Of a DNA stretch of 64,000 nucleotides, positions 45,445 through 56,449 are shown one piece after another. Origin of the DNA: Riptortus pedestris (taxonomy: Eukaryota > Arthropoda > Insecta > Hemiptera > Alydidae); assembly GCA_019009955.1 (NCBI GenBank), contig CM032231.1, positions 41,130,001 to 41,194,000 on the forward strand, in the 5' to 3' direction. Each line of letters begins with the position of its first letter. Within the stretch, counting starts at the first letter, position 1. The notes beneath the pieces were generated by a model that worked only from the letters and a program-made list of their open reading frames with translations, was not told where the DNA came from and made no database searches. Made by a program: the position numbers and the translations under genes.

Positions 45445-45941
45445 TATAGACCAGCCATTTCTTTAACAGTCAGTGAAAAAACTACTTACACTCAAATTAA
45501 GCTGTGTCAATTTAAGCAGGTGACCAATCTTGTAATGCTTGAGACTTCTACATAAATTTAATAATTTTGTTTTATATAAAACAGGGGCTCTCTTTACTAA
45601 ACAGATTTTCCTTGGTTTGGAATGGCAGGTTGAAGATGTCATGAATCTTACACCTATATCTCTGCTAATAAGACGCCTATGTTAACAGTACACGAAATTT
45701 CGAAAAACGTGTTTACATGGACCTAACATAAATTTTTATCTCTATATTTAAAAAATAACTTTATATCATTCACAAAACCTTATATAAAAAAATTTATAAC
45801 TAAAACTCTTTTTCAAAAATAGCTATTAAATAACATAATGAAATAGAAAATTAAAGTCAATGTCACTTATAAACCTATAATATTGATTGAAACGTACGAT
45901 ATTTAATAAATATTGATCTAAAACTTATCTTAACTAAAGAG
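45445..45941. other. Target flank, then unassigned
   Basis: Right flank of the filled site to about 45487, then AT-rich DNA. Confidence 0.4.
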
Positions 45942-46375
45942 GTCCGTCACGCAGGGGCTGCGTAAACTAAGCAGATTTCCCACTTAAAGTTATACAATAG
46001 AGAAATCTCCATACGAGTGCCGAACAGTTACGGAATCGGCCGAACTAGCTTTAAGCGGGAACCAATTGAAGCGACCATAGCTCGTCCGTTACACTTAATA
46101 AAAATGCCAATATCTCGGTTAATATTCAAGATAGAGAATAAATGTGTATAAAAATATTTGTAGTAAATTTGATAGGCAATAAGATTAGTTCGATACAATT
46201 TTTCGATCCGACGTATGGTAACGGATATATTTCGAAATTCCCCCTTCTAAACACTCCCCTCCCACTGGTCTAATTTCACCCGTTAACGAAATTAATCTTC
46301 CTTTTTACATAAAACGAATAAATACCGAGTTTGGTAACGATTAAACAATAATTGCGACCGCTAGAGCGGTAACAG

Positions 46376-46423
<48 letters not shown>

Positions 46424-46552
46424 GAGCTATGGTTCCCGCCGAAAGCTAGTTCGGCCGTTTCCGTAACTGATCGGCAGTCGTATGGAGATTTCTCTATTGT
46501 ATAACTTTACAAGGGAAATCTGCTTAGTTTACGCAGCCCCTGCGTGACGGAC
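45942..46552 (+). mobile_element. Head-to-head family A composite
   Basis: The plus-strand left half (45942 to the (TA)n ending at 46421) is joined to an inverted left end (46422-46552). Both outer ends are GTCCGTCACGCAGGGGCTGC and there is no 3' hairpin. The inverted arms are about 130 bp and closely similar. Confidence 0.88.
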
Positions 46553-47150
46553 TTTTGTTAAGTTCGGTTCAATCGTTGTGTGTCCAACAAAATTGTTGGT
46601 TTCCGCTTTAGTTTTTAGTGTATTTCTCGTTTATAATTTTTTATACGGCTAAAAATGAATATATCAAAAGTTACAAATTTCAGACCTCCGCCCACTCCTG
46701 CCCGTCCCTAGAAATGTTGATATGGCTTATGATAATCAAGGCGTCAGTGCTAATACACATACCGAGTTTTATTTAGTTCGGTTCAGTCTTTTGTGCCAAA
46801 TAATATTGTTGCTATAATTTTTAGCGTATAACTTATTTACACTTCGATATACGACGAAAGTGTATATGACAAATGTTACTCTAAATGACAAAATAAACAC
46901 CTTTTGTTATGTGCATATTTACCGAAAACCCAATAGGGAACAAAATATTGCTATTTTTAATTTCGGGCCTCCCCTATAACCTCCATACCTGTTCTTCTCA
47001 GAGAAAATTAATATAGCCTAAAGTCTATGTTGGGTTAGTAGTAATATACATACCATGTTTCATAAAATTTGGTTCAGCCGTTTATGAAAAGGTAACAAAC
47101 AAACAAACATACAAGAAAGAAACAAAATGCAGTTATGGTGCCTATGACAA
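46553..47150 (+). repeat. Tandem-like repeats ending in an (ACAAA)n tail
   Basis: The phrase AGTTCGGTTCA(A/G)TC recurs near 46561 and 46777, with a third form AATTTGGTTCAGCCGTTT near 47069 preceded by the same AATA(T/C)ACATACC lead. It ends GGTAACAAACAAACAAACAT. This resembles the 3' UTR and tail of an RTE-like retroelement. Confidence 0.45.
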
Positions 47151-47213
47151 GTGAAACGAAAGGGTATCGTGAAATTTTGACAAAAAAATCAATGTCAGAC
47201 AGAGGTTACAATT

Positions 47214-47352
47214 TTATATATATATATATATATATAATTTTGAATGGAACTCACATTTTCGTCATCTCCTAGGTAGGATTGATATACATTTGAAGAAAAA
47301 TTTCGAAAATTACGACCTCAATAGCTGATTTCCCCTAAGGGAAATCTGCTAA
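47214..47352 (+). mobile_element. Family A repeat, 3' half
   Basis: (TA)n, TTTTGAATGGAAC, right block, hairpin (one base altered: CCCCTAAGGG) and CTGCTAA. Confidence 0.85.
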
Positions 47353-47831
47353 AAAAAATTCTTGAAATATCCCTATGTTTGGTTTTAAGGCGCAGCTTAA
47401 AATAAGATTGTGGATTTTCGATTCTTGCTCTGTGAAAAACCAATCTTGACATTAAGAGTTTCCTTGCATTGCCAAGAAAAGGGTTTCTCAAAGGGAAAAT
47501 TCAGCGGAATTGTTTTCAAGAAGTAGGACAAAGGGAAAAAACATTTAATTGTGAAATAAATTCCAAGAATTCCAAAGGAGAAACTAACAAGTAAAAGCAC
47601 CTTAGTAAAAGAGGGAAGAATGGAATTCGATGGATTCCAAGGAAACCTCCACAACGGATCTCCACAGACCAGGGAAGGCTGTTTGAAGCAGGCCTTTTCC
47701 ACCGTCTACCAGTCATTATGGGGGTTAATAAACAGTGCACTGTTAACGGTTGCGTGGAGAGGTGGTACCGCTTGGTACTGCCTGATGTCTCAGTAGGGAA
47801 ACCTCTGTAGCCCACCTACTCAGACCCAGGT
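47353..47831. other. Unassigned
   Basis: Minus open frames (47702-47397, 47815-47516) are not recognisable. Confidence 0.3.
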
Positions 47832-47990
47832 AAGGTCATCCGACGAGCTGAGAAAGTCTGTACTATCCTGGCCGGCGATAAGGAAGTAATGGTCTCCCTC
47901 GATCTCCTCAAACCCGCCTACATACTCGTACTGTGGTAACCACAGCGGCGACACCCAGACAAGACCCTCCAAAGCAGCATCAAGGACCAA
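47832..47990 (+). pseudogene. Ty3/gypsy integrase C-terminal relic
   Basis: Plus strand reads KVIRRAEKVCTILAGDKEVM then VSLDLLKPAYI. This matches the chromatin-facing end of gypsy polyproteins, which typically read V..D.LKPA. A stop soon follows, and the downstream basic stretch (KYYRTKRERLVKKKE) lies in another frame. No LTR was identified nearby. Confidence 0.5.
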
Positions 47991-48359
47991 CCCAACCACC
48001 GATACCCAAGAAGTACTACAGGACCAAGAGGGAGCGGTTAGTCAAAAAGAAAGAACTTCTGTGGCCCCGTCACTAGAGGAGGAGCGATGCAGCGGAACTC
48101 ACAGTAAAATTGGAGCCTCAGGCGCTGCCGACATGGCATTGCTTAACTTTCCTAGGCAATTCCACAGTCAGTCTCCGCTAACAACGGCAGCTCCGTTTCG
48201 CTCTGACATCAAGCCTTCTTCCATTTGCCTGTCACATCCTGGAGGTCAACCGAACAAACGTTTTATATGTCACGTATCAGGCCTTGTAACGCGTGATGGG
48301 GTAATTCATTTGGTAATGGATATTACCTTCTCACTGGGGGTGTTATGCAAATGCTGGAA
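47991..48359. other. Possible continuation of gypsy relic
   Basis: GC-richer than its surroundings, with a 100-codon plus open frame (48061-48363) that I do not recognise. Confidence 0.3.
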
Positions 48360-48408
48360 TTAACCCTAGATATTGTATTAAGAACGTAAAAATTACGTAT
48401 GATCTGGT

Positions 48409-48873
48409 TTTAACAGATTTCCCTAGGGGAAATCAGCTATTGAGCCGGACCCCCATGACGCGATTTTCAGAAAGTTTTCTTCACCCCCGCCAATGTCAGC
48501 TAATTGATCCTTACAACTCATCCATTACTAGTTTTCGAGATGACGAAACGTAATGAGGTCCGTATCAATACTATTAACTGCAACTATATACCTATATCAT
48601 GTTATTATGCCATAACTTAGTTATATATATATTCTCAATATATATTCTTCCAATATATATAAATATTCTAATATATTCGCGCTCTAGCGTTCGCAACTTT
48701 TATTGTTCATCGTTACACAAACTCGATATATTAGTCTTCTTATAGTTTCGAAAAAATGGAGAAAAAATATTCAATGGATCAAGTTCAGAAATTTACGGCT
48801 GAAATCGGACCAGTGGGAGGGGGGTTTAGATGGGGAGGATGACAATTTCGAAATATCTCCGTTACTATACGTC
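48409..48873 (-). mobile_element. Family A repeat inside the piggyBac element, 3' part
   Basis: Reversed end (TTTTAACAGATTTCCC), a right block with insertions, degenerate TA tracts and the interior up to TTACTATACGTC. It resumes at 49136-49178 (AATCTTATTGCAAATTAAAT). Confidence 0.75.
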
Positions 48874-49135
48874 AGCGATGATGATCCGGAGTATTCTCCA
48901 AGTGATGAGGAGGTTGAGCCTTCGGAAATGATTGCAACACAGAGTGGGCTAGATAGCGATGAGAGTGAGAAAATTTTAGAAAACATCAAGGCAATCGAAG
49001 AAAGAGAAGAAACACAGAGGCAAAAAAAAACCTAAAACCTCTCAACCACACAATATTGACAGATCAGTGACAATAAATGTAGAAGGCGGGTAATGGAACG
49101 TGTTTCGAACAAAGCGCCTGAAAGGAATGTCGTGC
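48874..49135 (+). pseudogene. Acidic open frame, possible piggyBac transposase N-terminus
   Basis: Plus strand reads SDDDPEYSPSDEEVEPSE, then GLDSDESEKILENIKAIEER and a stop. Acidic serine/aspartate-rich starts are common in piggyBac transposases, which fits the surrounding TTAA/CCCTAGA ends, but no catalytic part is present. It interrupts family A sequence at a point where 20-odd bases of consensus are missing. Confidence 0.4.
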
Positions 49136-49313
49136 AAATCTTATTGCAAATTAAATTAACTATAAGTTAAATATTGGTGTACGTTTTAATAAAACAAAAA
49201 AATAGTAACAAACTTTAACAAATTTTGAATAATTTCTCCAAATAACAATTGCACACGTAAAATTTACGTATCAGTACCATTAAGCGGGAAATAATATCAC
49301 TACCATTCTAGGG

Positions 49314-51039
49314 TTAATGAGTGTGGACTATATAAATGTGGTTATATGTGATAGAACAAATAAGTCTATTGAAAATATTGCTCTATATTGAATATAATAT
49401 ACAAGGGTTATATGGCATTTTTATAATATTATAATGAGTCAGGTGTAGGCATCGGCTTAAGTTGGTTCCTAGTCTGTGGTTTTCCGGTAAGAGGTAGTGC
49501 GGCCGTTTTCTCCTTAACTGTTCCAGGCTCTCTTTCTCCAGCCATATCTTCTACGCAGCCACCCGCCTTGGAAACGAACTTATTTAGCCAAATTAATTGG
49601 GGCATAATAACAATATATTCGAACACCGCATTTTATGAACGAGTGTGCTCTCTCAAGAAAAGTAGACTGACTTCCTGTGTATTTTTATTCTTCTACAACT
49701 GCTTTTGTTCTATGATAAGAGCTGGTGCTTGATAGTTTCCAGGACTGGCACAGAGATGGCAGCACCATGCGGGGGGTTCTTGAAAGCTAAAGAATGTATG
49801 GTTTCTTTCGTCTGTTTCATTGAAGATGGAACAGGCCTCACACAACAGAATTGTATTAATAACAAAATATACGTTTTTATAAATTATGTAAAAAATTCCA
49901 ATGAAGTTGGAGAGTGAAGACTCCGTATCTTTTTCAATAGATCTTGAGTAATTGTGAATTCAAGATAGTTATGGGCTTATTGTCTCCTCGTCTAAATTAA
50001 AAATCAAAGCTGTTAATTTTTCCATTATGTAAAAAATTCCATTGAAGTTGGAGAGTGACCAAAAGACAACATATCGAACTCCTCTGATTTAGATGCCCAT
50101 TAAAAAATGAATGAGATTACGGAACATGACAAAAATTAAATTTTCTGGTTTATTTTTATGGATCCATTTTTTTTTTGGCGTAATTGTCTCAATAATAAGT
50201 CCAAAACTAATATCAATGAAAGAATTCTTATTGCTTCACAGTAAGAAAATGATGACTGGAAAAGCATAAAAAACAATCATGCTACACAATAGCAACTTAC
50301 AATATGAGAAAATAGTGTTATTTTTCCCATGGGTCCCCTTTCAATGTGGAATAACAGATTTTCACTAAGAAAGAAAAGGGATTTGGAATTCACCCAAGCC
50401 AATTGTCCATCATTGTTTACAATGAAGAGTCGGGTCTGCTTCCTCATGGCTCCGTGAAATTAAATTTTAATAATTCTTGCAATTTGATACTTGGATCGTT
50501 TTCCTAAATTCTTCTCATTTTTACTCACAACCTTAATGATATTAAACATTTGGTTCATAAACCCTAAACGCAGAAATCAATGGGCTCCAGATACTGTGAT
50601 ATTTCAACAAAAATACACTTTTTCTCTAATGATAAACGCCTAAAAAATACATTTTTTTTCTTATGATAAACGCCTTTTGTTAAGACTATTGTTTATGTTT
50701 TTTGAGTGGACTTTAAAAAAAAAATTAATTTCCCTGCTGTAAGCAATTGCCCCTTTTGTTTCTGAAGAAACCTCATTATCTTGAGCAATAATAGAGCTAC
50801 ATTGACATTTCATAAAAATTTAAGTAGTTAATTACATTATAAATTTTAAAAATTTTAATTTAAATATTAAGAATTTAAAGAAAAAGTAGATTACTACTAA
50901 CTAATTTATAATTAAATATCGTCAGAGGCATAAGCTGTCTTCATGATCTAAAGGCTACATAGTTAGTTGCATACGCTGTGTTCTTTCGGATACTGCTCTT
51001 ATCATATTACAATACCTTCCGGAATCCATAAGATGTCTT
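49314..51039. other. Unassigned; 38-bp repeat at 49883 and 50023
   Basis: ATTATGTAAAAAATTCCA then TGAAGTTGGAGAGTGA occurs twice, 140 bp apart. Otherwise AT-rich with no recognised gene. Confidence 0.4.
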
Positions 51040-51149
51040 CGAAACGTCAGCCACTCAGGGGCTGTGTATGCTAAGCTAATTTCTGACCTCCTGATATAGC
51101 TGACTATTGATCCTTTTCCCTGCATAATTTCTATTTCTAAGGAAAAAAA
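51040..51149 (+). repeat. Family A2 5'-end unit, diverged, in tandem with the next copy
   Basis: CAGCCACTCAGGGGCTGTG, then GCTAAGCTAATTTC and AATTTCTATTTCTAAGG, about 105 bp before the A2 start at 51150. It has the same unit structure as the 54.6-55.4 kb array. Confidence 0.65.
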
Positions 51150-51545
51150 GTCTGTAACGCAGGGGCTGCGCAAACTAACCATATTTTCCACGAACTGGTA
51201 TTTCATACTTGTGATCTCATCTTTCCTTATATTCTCTATTTATACGTAAAAAAAAACGCTGATTAGAAGGGGTGGGGTACTAAAGGCTAAAAACAAGAAA
51301 GTACGTCTAACTCCCTTAGTACTTGAGTTACACAAAAATGCATATAAGAATAATTCTAGAATATCAGTAGCTTAAAAAGATTTGTTATATATCATTTTAC
51401 GATTCGACTCATAATAACGTGATCATTTTTAATTTTCTAATCCCTTTCAATCCCCCCCCCCGCCTATTTCAGACAATAACAAGTATCATCTTGAGTGTTG
51501 AATGAAACGGTTAAACAACCGGAGTATGGCATATATAAAATAAAC
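51150..51545 (+). mobile_element. Family A2 variant
   Basis: GTCTGTAACGCAGGGGCTGC, GAAGGGGTGGGGTACTAAAG, ATCATTTTACGATTCGAC and a C run (51451-51462). It serves as the intact reference for the A2 copy broken by the mariner at 17 kb. Confidence 0.75.
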
Positions 51546-51565
51546 ATTTTGGAGACATGAATATA

Positions 51566-51960
51566 ATATCTTAATTGATGACGTCTTCACACAACGAATT
51601 CGATGAAGTGAAGGTGCTGGCCAAGGTGGACCGATTCCAAGAAAGACTGGTTCGAGAAGCCATAGAAATCGCGAAATACCCATTCAATATCAACAAAGGA
51701 TGGACAGAGTCAGCAAACTATGCAAGCCCGTCATTCTAAAGAGACCACGGACAAGAAACATAAACGACGGTATAGCGGGTGACCGACCACCACAAGAAGT
51801 ATCCGTAGACAAACGACTTCGCACAAGGAAACCGGACAAGGCCTACATATATGCCAGAGGTGAACACACACTCTTCAGTCTCAGAGATAGCCCGTTGGCA
51901 ACTAAAATGCAGACACGGTCAATACCCGAAGACCTTAACAGTATTAATGACCAGGACCGT
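51566..51960 (+). pseudogene. Penelope-like endonuclease C-terminus and 3' region
   Basis: Plus strand reads FDEVKVLAKVDRFQERLVRE then AIEIAKYPFNINKGW and stops at about 51740. This is the same block as FDETKILHREDHLGKRLVLE in the 9.4 kb element, so it is a second, different Penelope-like lineage. The downstream CTCTTCAGTCTCAGAGATAG resembles the 3' text at 32440. Confidence 0.65.
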
Positions 51961-51975
51961 GGAAGTCTACGAGTT

Positions 51976-52201
51976 TATTAGCTTATTGCTAATATGACAA
52001 GAATAGGAGTGGGGGTTTACTGAAGACTGAAAACTAAGAAGCCCAAATATCTCGGTTAATATTCATAACAGAGGAAATATGTATACAATTTTTAAAGCCA
52101 AATTATAATAACGGATATATTTATAATTTTCAAAACATCTCCTCTAAATTGCCTCATGAGGACAACGTCAATAGCTGATTCCCTTGAATGAAATCTGCTA
52201 A
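51976..52201 (+). mobile_element. Family A repeat, internally deleted
   Basis: Long-form interior (GAATAGGAGTGGGGGTTTAC) joined to the last 55 bp of the right block and CTGCTAA. Both (TA)n and 5' end are missing. 52225-52360 holds a further TA-rich scrap. Confidence 0.72.
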
Positions 52202-52389
52202 AAAATGATTTTCTACTCCTCCCTCTTCTCCTGAGTCCTATGACAAGTTACAAATCACGGTCAAAAAAAAATTGCTAAAGCGTCTATAATATATAATATA
52301 AATATATATATGTATATATATTTATATATATATATATAAATATGATTGTTACCGTCTTTTTACAAAAACCAGTAATAAATGTTTAATTA

Positions 52390-52945
52390 TTGTTATTAAG
52401 AGTTCTTTTGGAATTGCAAAAATTAAACACTCACAAGTTTCACAGTTTTTTATCACTGGCCACAATTTTTTTCACAATGCACAATACACTTGGTTAATTA
52501 TTCTTAGATTACTACTCACAGTATACACTGATAGCGTCACTGTTCTTCAGATTACACTAGTCCAATAATTCACTCACGTTGTCACTGGAAGTACACCAAA
52601 AGGACGGCACTGCCACTGTCCTTTTACTTCGCGGCACTGCACTGTCTTAAACACGGCACTAAACTGTTCTTACAGTCACGGCACAACACTGTTCTTCTTA
52701 TAAAAACACTTTACCGCACTGCACTAAGTCGCACTGTAGCACCGAACGCACATATAAGCACTTGAGAAGAAAACTGACTAGCTCGCGGATGGCCGGTTCT
52801 TTATATAGGTCGTCGGCCTACATCAAAGGGGAATTGGCTGGACCCTTCAACGTCCTGGACTGGAAGGGCCTAGTAGGGGCTAGACCCTCAGTCGGCCTCT
52901 TTGATCTACATCGCACTTCCCAAATTCACGACTCTCTCTGCTAAT
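52390..52945 (-). promoter_or_regulatory. LTR- or leader-like region with minus-strand TATA box
   Basis: On the minus strand CCTATATAAAGAACC (TATA box near 52799-52808) precedes a run rich in CAGTG and GTGCCG units down to about 52450. Such leaders occur after the promoter of arthropod LTR retrotransposons. No gag, pol or primer site was recognised, so it may be a solo LTR or a host promoter. Confidence 0.35.
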
Positions 52946-52966
52946 CCTTCTATATTTAATTTTCGC

Positions 52967-53098
52967 AACTATATATATAGTTTTGAACGGACCTCATTTT
53001 CGTCATCTCGAAGGTTGGATATTTGTGGCAATTTTTCGAAAATCCCGTCATGAGTACGACTTCAATAGCCGCTATTTACCTTAAAGGAAATCAGCTAA
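52967..53098 (+). mobile_element. Family A repeat, 3' half with short (TA)n
   Basis: Only 10 bp of TA, then TTTTGAACGGACC, a shortened right block and AAATCAGCTAA. Confidence 0.82.
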
Positions 53099-53747
53099 AA
53101 TCGCTTCCGGTCATTTTCTTTATTACCAATCTATCAGAAAATGTATAATATATGTGCTGAAAACGTTAACATTAAATATTACAAAAAACTATGCACCTGG
53201 GCGTGAGGTATTTTCTAAAAATCACGTCCACTTGGATAGTGTTAAGCTAGGGACGGTGTTGATTTCCTGGAAGTCATTAAGGCGATCCGAGCCAAGGGAC
53301 AGACAACTGTGCTGGCCGCTAATTAGAAAGTTTGTTTAAAATTTCTGCAGGGCTTGTAGAGTGTGGGCTTGGAGAGCTCACAGATGTATACCCCCTGATA
53401 GGTTGAGGTTGTTGAGAATATTAACTTATTCCCCACCACTCAAGCCCCCCCCCACGAGTGTATGACGTCATATGCGAACAGAGTTGTAATCCCATTCAAT
53501 TAACAAGAGGCCGCTTATCCCTCCCATACCCCTCGGAGACTAAGAGGATTTCCCCAGCTCCTCCACCCAATCCCCCCAATTACCCTCCCCCCTATCTCCA
53601 ACTGTAATTCGTCTTCTTATACATCTCTCACAACTATTTTCTTATTTTATATTAGTTTAAAACTATATATTACCCATCTATGTCAGGCTAATATTAAGTA
53701 GCTTAGTTAAAAAAAAAAAAAAAAAAGTACCTTCGTTGTTCTGGGTT
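53099..53747. other. Unassigned; A run at 53709-53726
   Basis: C-rich patches near 53430-53610. No coding signal. Confidence 0.3.
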
Positions 53748-54276
53748 TTAGCAGATTTCCCTTAAGGGAAATCAGCTATTGAGGTCGTACTCATGACGCG
53801 AGTTTTGAAAAATTTCTTCAATTGTCAATCGGTCCTACCCAGGAGATGACGAAAATGAGGTCCGTTCAAAATTATATATATATATATATCTTATTTTATA
53901 TATATATATACTATATTATAATATATATAATGTATATGTATATATCTTCTCCTTACCTTTATATATAGGTTTCTCTTACTTGTGTAGTTGTTTATTGCAA
54001 ATACGTTCTGTTCATCCCGCCCCCCCCTTCTTTAAGTTTTCTTGTGACTACTAAAATTTGAGTAAAATGTTATTAAAATAAATAAATCTATTCTTTACAA
54101 TTCAGAAGCCGTTTCAGTTGGGAATTTATTTTAAATTTTACTGAATAAATTTCTCATTTTACCGTTTGGTATTTAATCACGGTGCGGGAGTTGTGGTTAT
54201 CCAGTATGCAGATTTCTCTATTGTAAAACTTCACATGGGAAATCTGCTTAGCTTACGCAGCCCCTGCGTGATGGAC
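53748..54276 (-). mobile_element. Family A repeat, long form with internal deletion
   Basis: Both ends present (reversed TTAGCAGATTTCCC and GCCCCTGCGTGATGGAC). The interior between the (TA)n and the long-form core is deleted. Confidence 0.85.
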
Positions 54277-54404
54277 TTACTAACTTAGGCTTCAATTAAC
54301 AAGTCTTTTTTTTTTTTTACATTTGTGTGTTCGATTCCACTTACATATTAAAGTGATTAACATTTAAACGGCAAATAATGTATTGGCCTAATTTGATAAG
54401 ATTT

Positions 54405-54548
54405 ATCCGATTTCCCCGCAGGGAAAAATATGCGGCCTTATTGAAGTCATAATCAATTGAACGCTATTTTTATGAAAAATTCCCTCAAATGTCTACAGAT
54501 CTAGGTGATGACTAAAATGAGATCCTTTCAAAAAAGGTGTGTCTATAT
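54405..54548 (-). mobile_element. Family A 3' part, strongly diverged
   Basis: TTATCCGATTTCCCCGCAGG, then a right block with many changes. It runs directly into the 104-bp array. Confidence 0.55.
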
Positions 54549-54550
54549 AT

Positions 54551-55389
54551 AAACTTCCATAACGCAGGGGGCTGCATAAACTAAGCAGACGAGCTTGTAA
54601 GACACACTTGTGATTTCCTCTCCCCACATGCTCTCTATTTCTATGTGTAAAAAAGAAAAGTCCGTCACGCAGGGGCTGCATAAACTAAGCAGACGAGCTT
54701 GTAAGACACACTTGTGATTTCCTCTCCCCACATGCTCTCTATTTCTATGTGTAAAAAAGAAAAGTCCGTCACGCAGGGGCTGCATAAACTAAGCAAACGA
54801 GCTTGTAAGACACACTTGTGATTTCCTCTCCCCCACATGCTCTCTATTTCTATGTGTAAAAAAGAAAAGTCCGTCACGCAGGGGCTGCATAAACTAAGCA
54901 AACGAGCTTGTAAGACACACTTGTGATTTCCTCTCCCCACATGCTCTCTATTTCTATGTGTAAAAAAGAAAAGTCCGTCACGCAGGGGCTGCATAAACTA
55001 AGCAGACGAGCTTGTAAGACACACTTGTGATTTCCTCTCCCCACATGCTCTCTATTTCTATGTGTAAAAAAGAAAAGTCCGTCACGCAGGGGCTGCATAA
55101 ACTAAGCAGACGAGCTTGTAAGACACACTTGTGATTTCCTCTCCCCACATGCTCTCTATTTCTATGTGTAAAAAAGAAAAGTCCGTCACGCAGGGGCTGC
55201 ATAAACTAAGCAGACGAGCTTGTAAGACACACTTGTGATTTCCTCTCCCCCACATGCTCTCTATTTCTATGTGTAAAAAAGAAAAGTCCGTCACGCAGGG
55301 GCTGCATAAACTAAGCAGACGAGCTTGTAAGACACACTTGTGATTTCCTCCCCCCACATGCTCTCTATTTCTATGTGTAAAAAAGAAAA
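54551..55389 (+). repeat. 104-bp tandem array of family A2 5' ends
   Basis: Eight units starting at about 54556, 54660, 54764, 54869, 54973, 55077, 55181 and 55286. Each starts GTCCGTCACGCAGGGGCTGC (the first is altered) and ends GTGTAAAAAAGAAAA. Units are nearly identical; two are 105 bp through one extra C. The array runs without a gap into the full copy at 55390. It explains the repeated minus-strand frames beginning MQPLRDGLFFF. Confidence 0.95.
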
Positions 55390-55788
55390 GCCCGTCACGC
55401 AGGGGCTGCGTAAACTAAGCAGATTTCCCACGTGAAGTTTTTCAATAGAGAAATCTGCATACTAATAACAGTAGTAGTAAGGAATCTCTAAACCAATTCA
55501 CGAGGGATGAACATTTCCCGAATATAGCCGATTTCTACTGACCACACTCACAATACAAATGCTAATATCTCGGTTAATATTCTAGTTAGAGAATAAATGT
55601 ATAGAACAATATTTATAGCAAATTTAATTCTCAATATGATTTATTCTATATAAATTTTCGATCCGACGCATATTTACGGATATATTTCGAATTGTCGAAA
55701 ATCCCCTCCAAACCCCCCTCCCCATGGTCCGATTTCAGACATTAAAGAACTTGATTTTTCTTTTTACATAAAACGATTAAATAAAGAG

Positions 55789-55884
<96 letters not shown>

Positions 55885-55999
55885 TTTTGAACATAACTCA
55901 TTTTCGTCATCTACTAGGTAGGATCGATGTACATTTGAAGGAAAATTCCGTCATGAGTACGACCTCAATAGCTGATTTCCCTTAAGGGAATTCTGCTAA
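55390..55999 (+). mobile_element. Family A repeat, complete, at the end of the array
   Basis: Starts GCCCGTCACGCAGGGGCTGC in phase with the array. It has a very long (TA)n (about 55787-55880), right block, hairpin (one base altered) and CTGCTAA. Confidence 0.9.
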
Positions 56000-56275
56000 A
56001 ATGAGTAGAAGGGGAGTGGTTTACTGAAGGCTGGAAACAAGAATGCTCCCTTAATTCTTAGCAGAGTTACGAATAAAATGCATTGAACGACAATTGTAGA
56101 ACATCAATAGCTTATATATATAACATTTTTAGATCATACTCATAATAACGGAAATATTTTCAATTTTCGTTTTCCCCTCTCACAAGACTCACTATTTCAA
56201 CCCCCCCCCCCCCCATTTCAGCCTTTAGCAAATACAATCTTTAGAGTTGACTGAAACGGTTCTTTGATTAGTTCT
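56000..56275 (+). mobile_element. Family A2 interior fragment
   Basis: AGTAGAAGGGGAGTGGTTTA, TATATAACATTTTTAGATC, a C run (56199-56214) and TTGACTGAAACGGTTC align with the A2 copy at 51264-51518. Confidence 0.65.
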
Positions 56276-56284
56276 TTGATCAGG

Positions 56285-56445
56285 TAGGGTCTATGTATTT
56301 ATCAAGCCACCAATTAGGATTCTGGAGAAAATCTTGTAGATGGCGGAGAGGAAAATTAGAGGGCCAAAACTTTCCAGCCTATTTCGTTTGCCTTTCTTGA
56401 ACAAAAGGATTAATTATGGCACGGCCCGCTCTTCAGGGATTTCTG
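56285..56445 (-). pseudogene. Non-LTR RT relic, second half (interrupted)
   Basis: Minus strand reads EIPEERAVP then LILLFKKGKRNRLESF and FLSAIYKIFSRIL, the LFKKG, then N.RP..L, then YK.FSRI signature of L1/RTE-type reverse transcriptases. It continues the frame at 57478-57690. Confidence 0.7.
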
Positions 56446-56449
56446 ATTT

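Larger units (their letters stand above)
48364..49313. mobile_element. piggyBac-type element, composite, non-autonomous
   Basis: Bounded by TTAA at 48360-48363 and 49314-49317. The left end is CCCTAGATATTG and the right end, reversed, is CCCTAGAATGG: the piggyBac CCCTAGA start with TTAA duplication. Subterminal ACGTAAAAATTACGT (left) and ACGTAAATTTTACGT (right, reversed) also match. The interior holds family A sequence and an acidic open frame, with no complete transposase. Confidence 0.8.

Noticed and set aside
54493..55357. Repeated minus-strand frames starting MQPLRDGLFFF
   Set aside because: They are read-through of the 104-bp tandem array; the repeated protein has no independent support.
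54551..55389. CRISPR-like appearance of regular direct repeats
   Set aside because: Units are contiguous with no unique spacers, and the surroundings are animal repeats.
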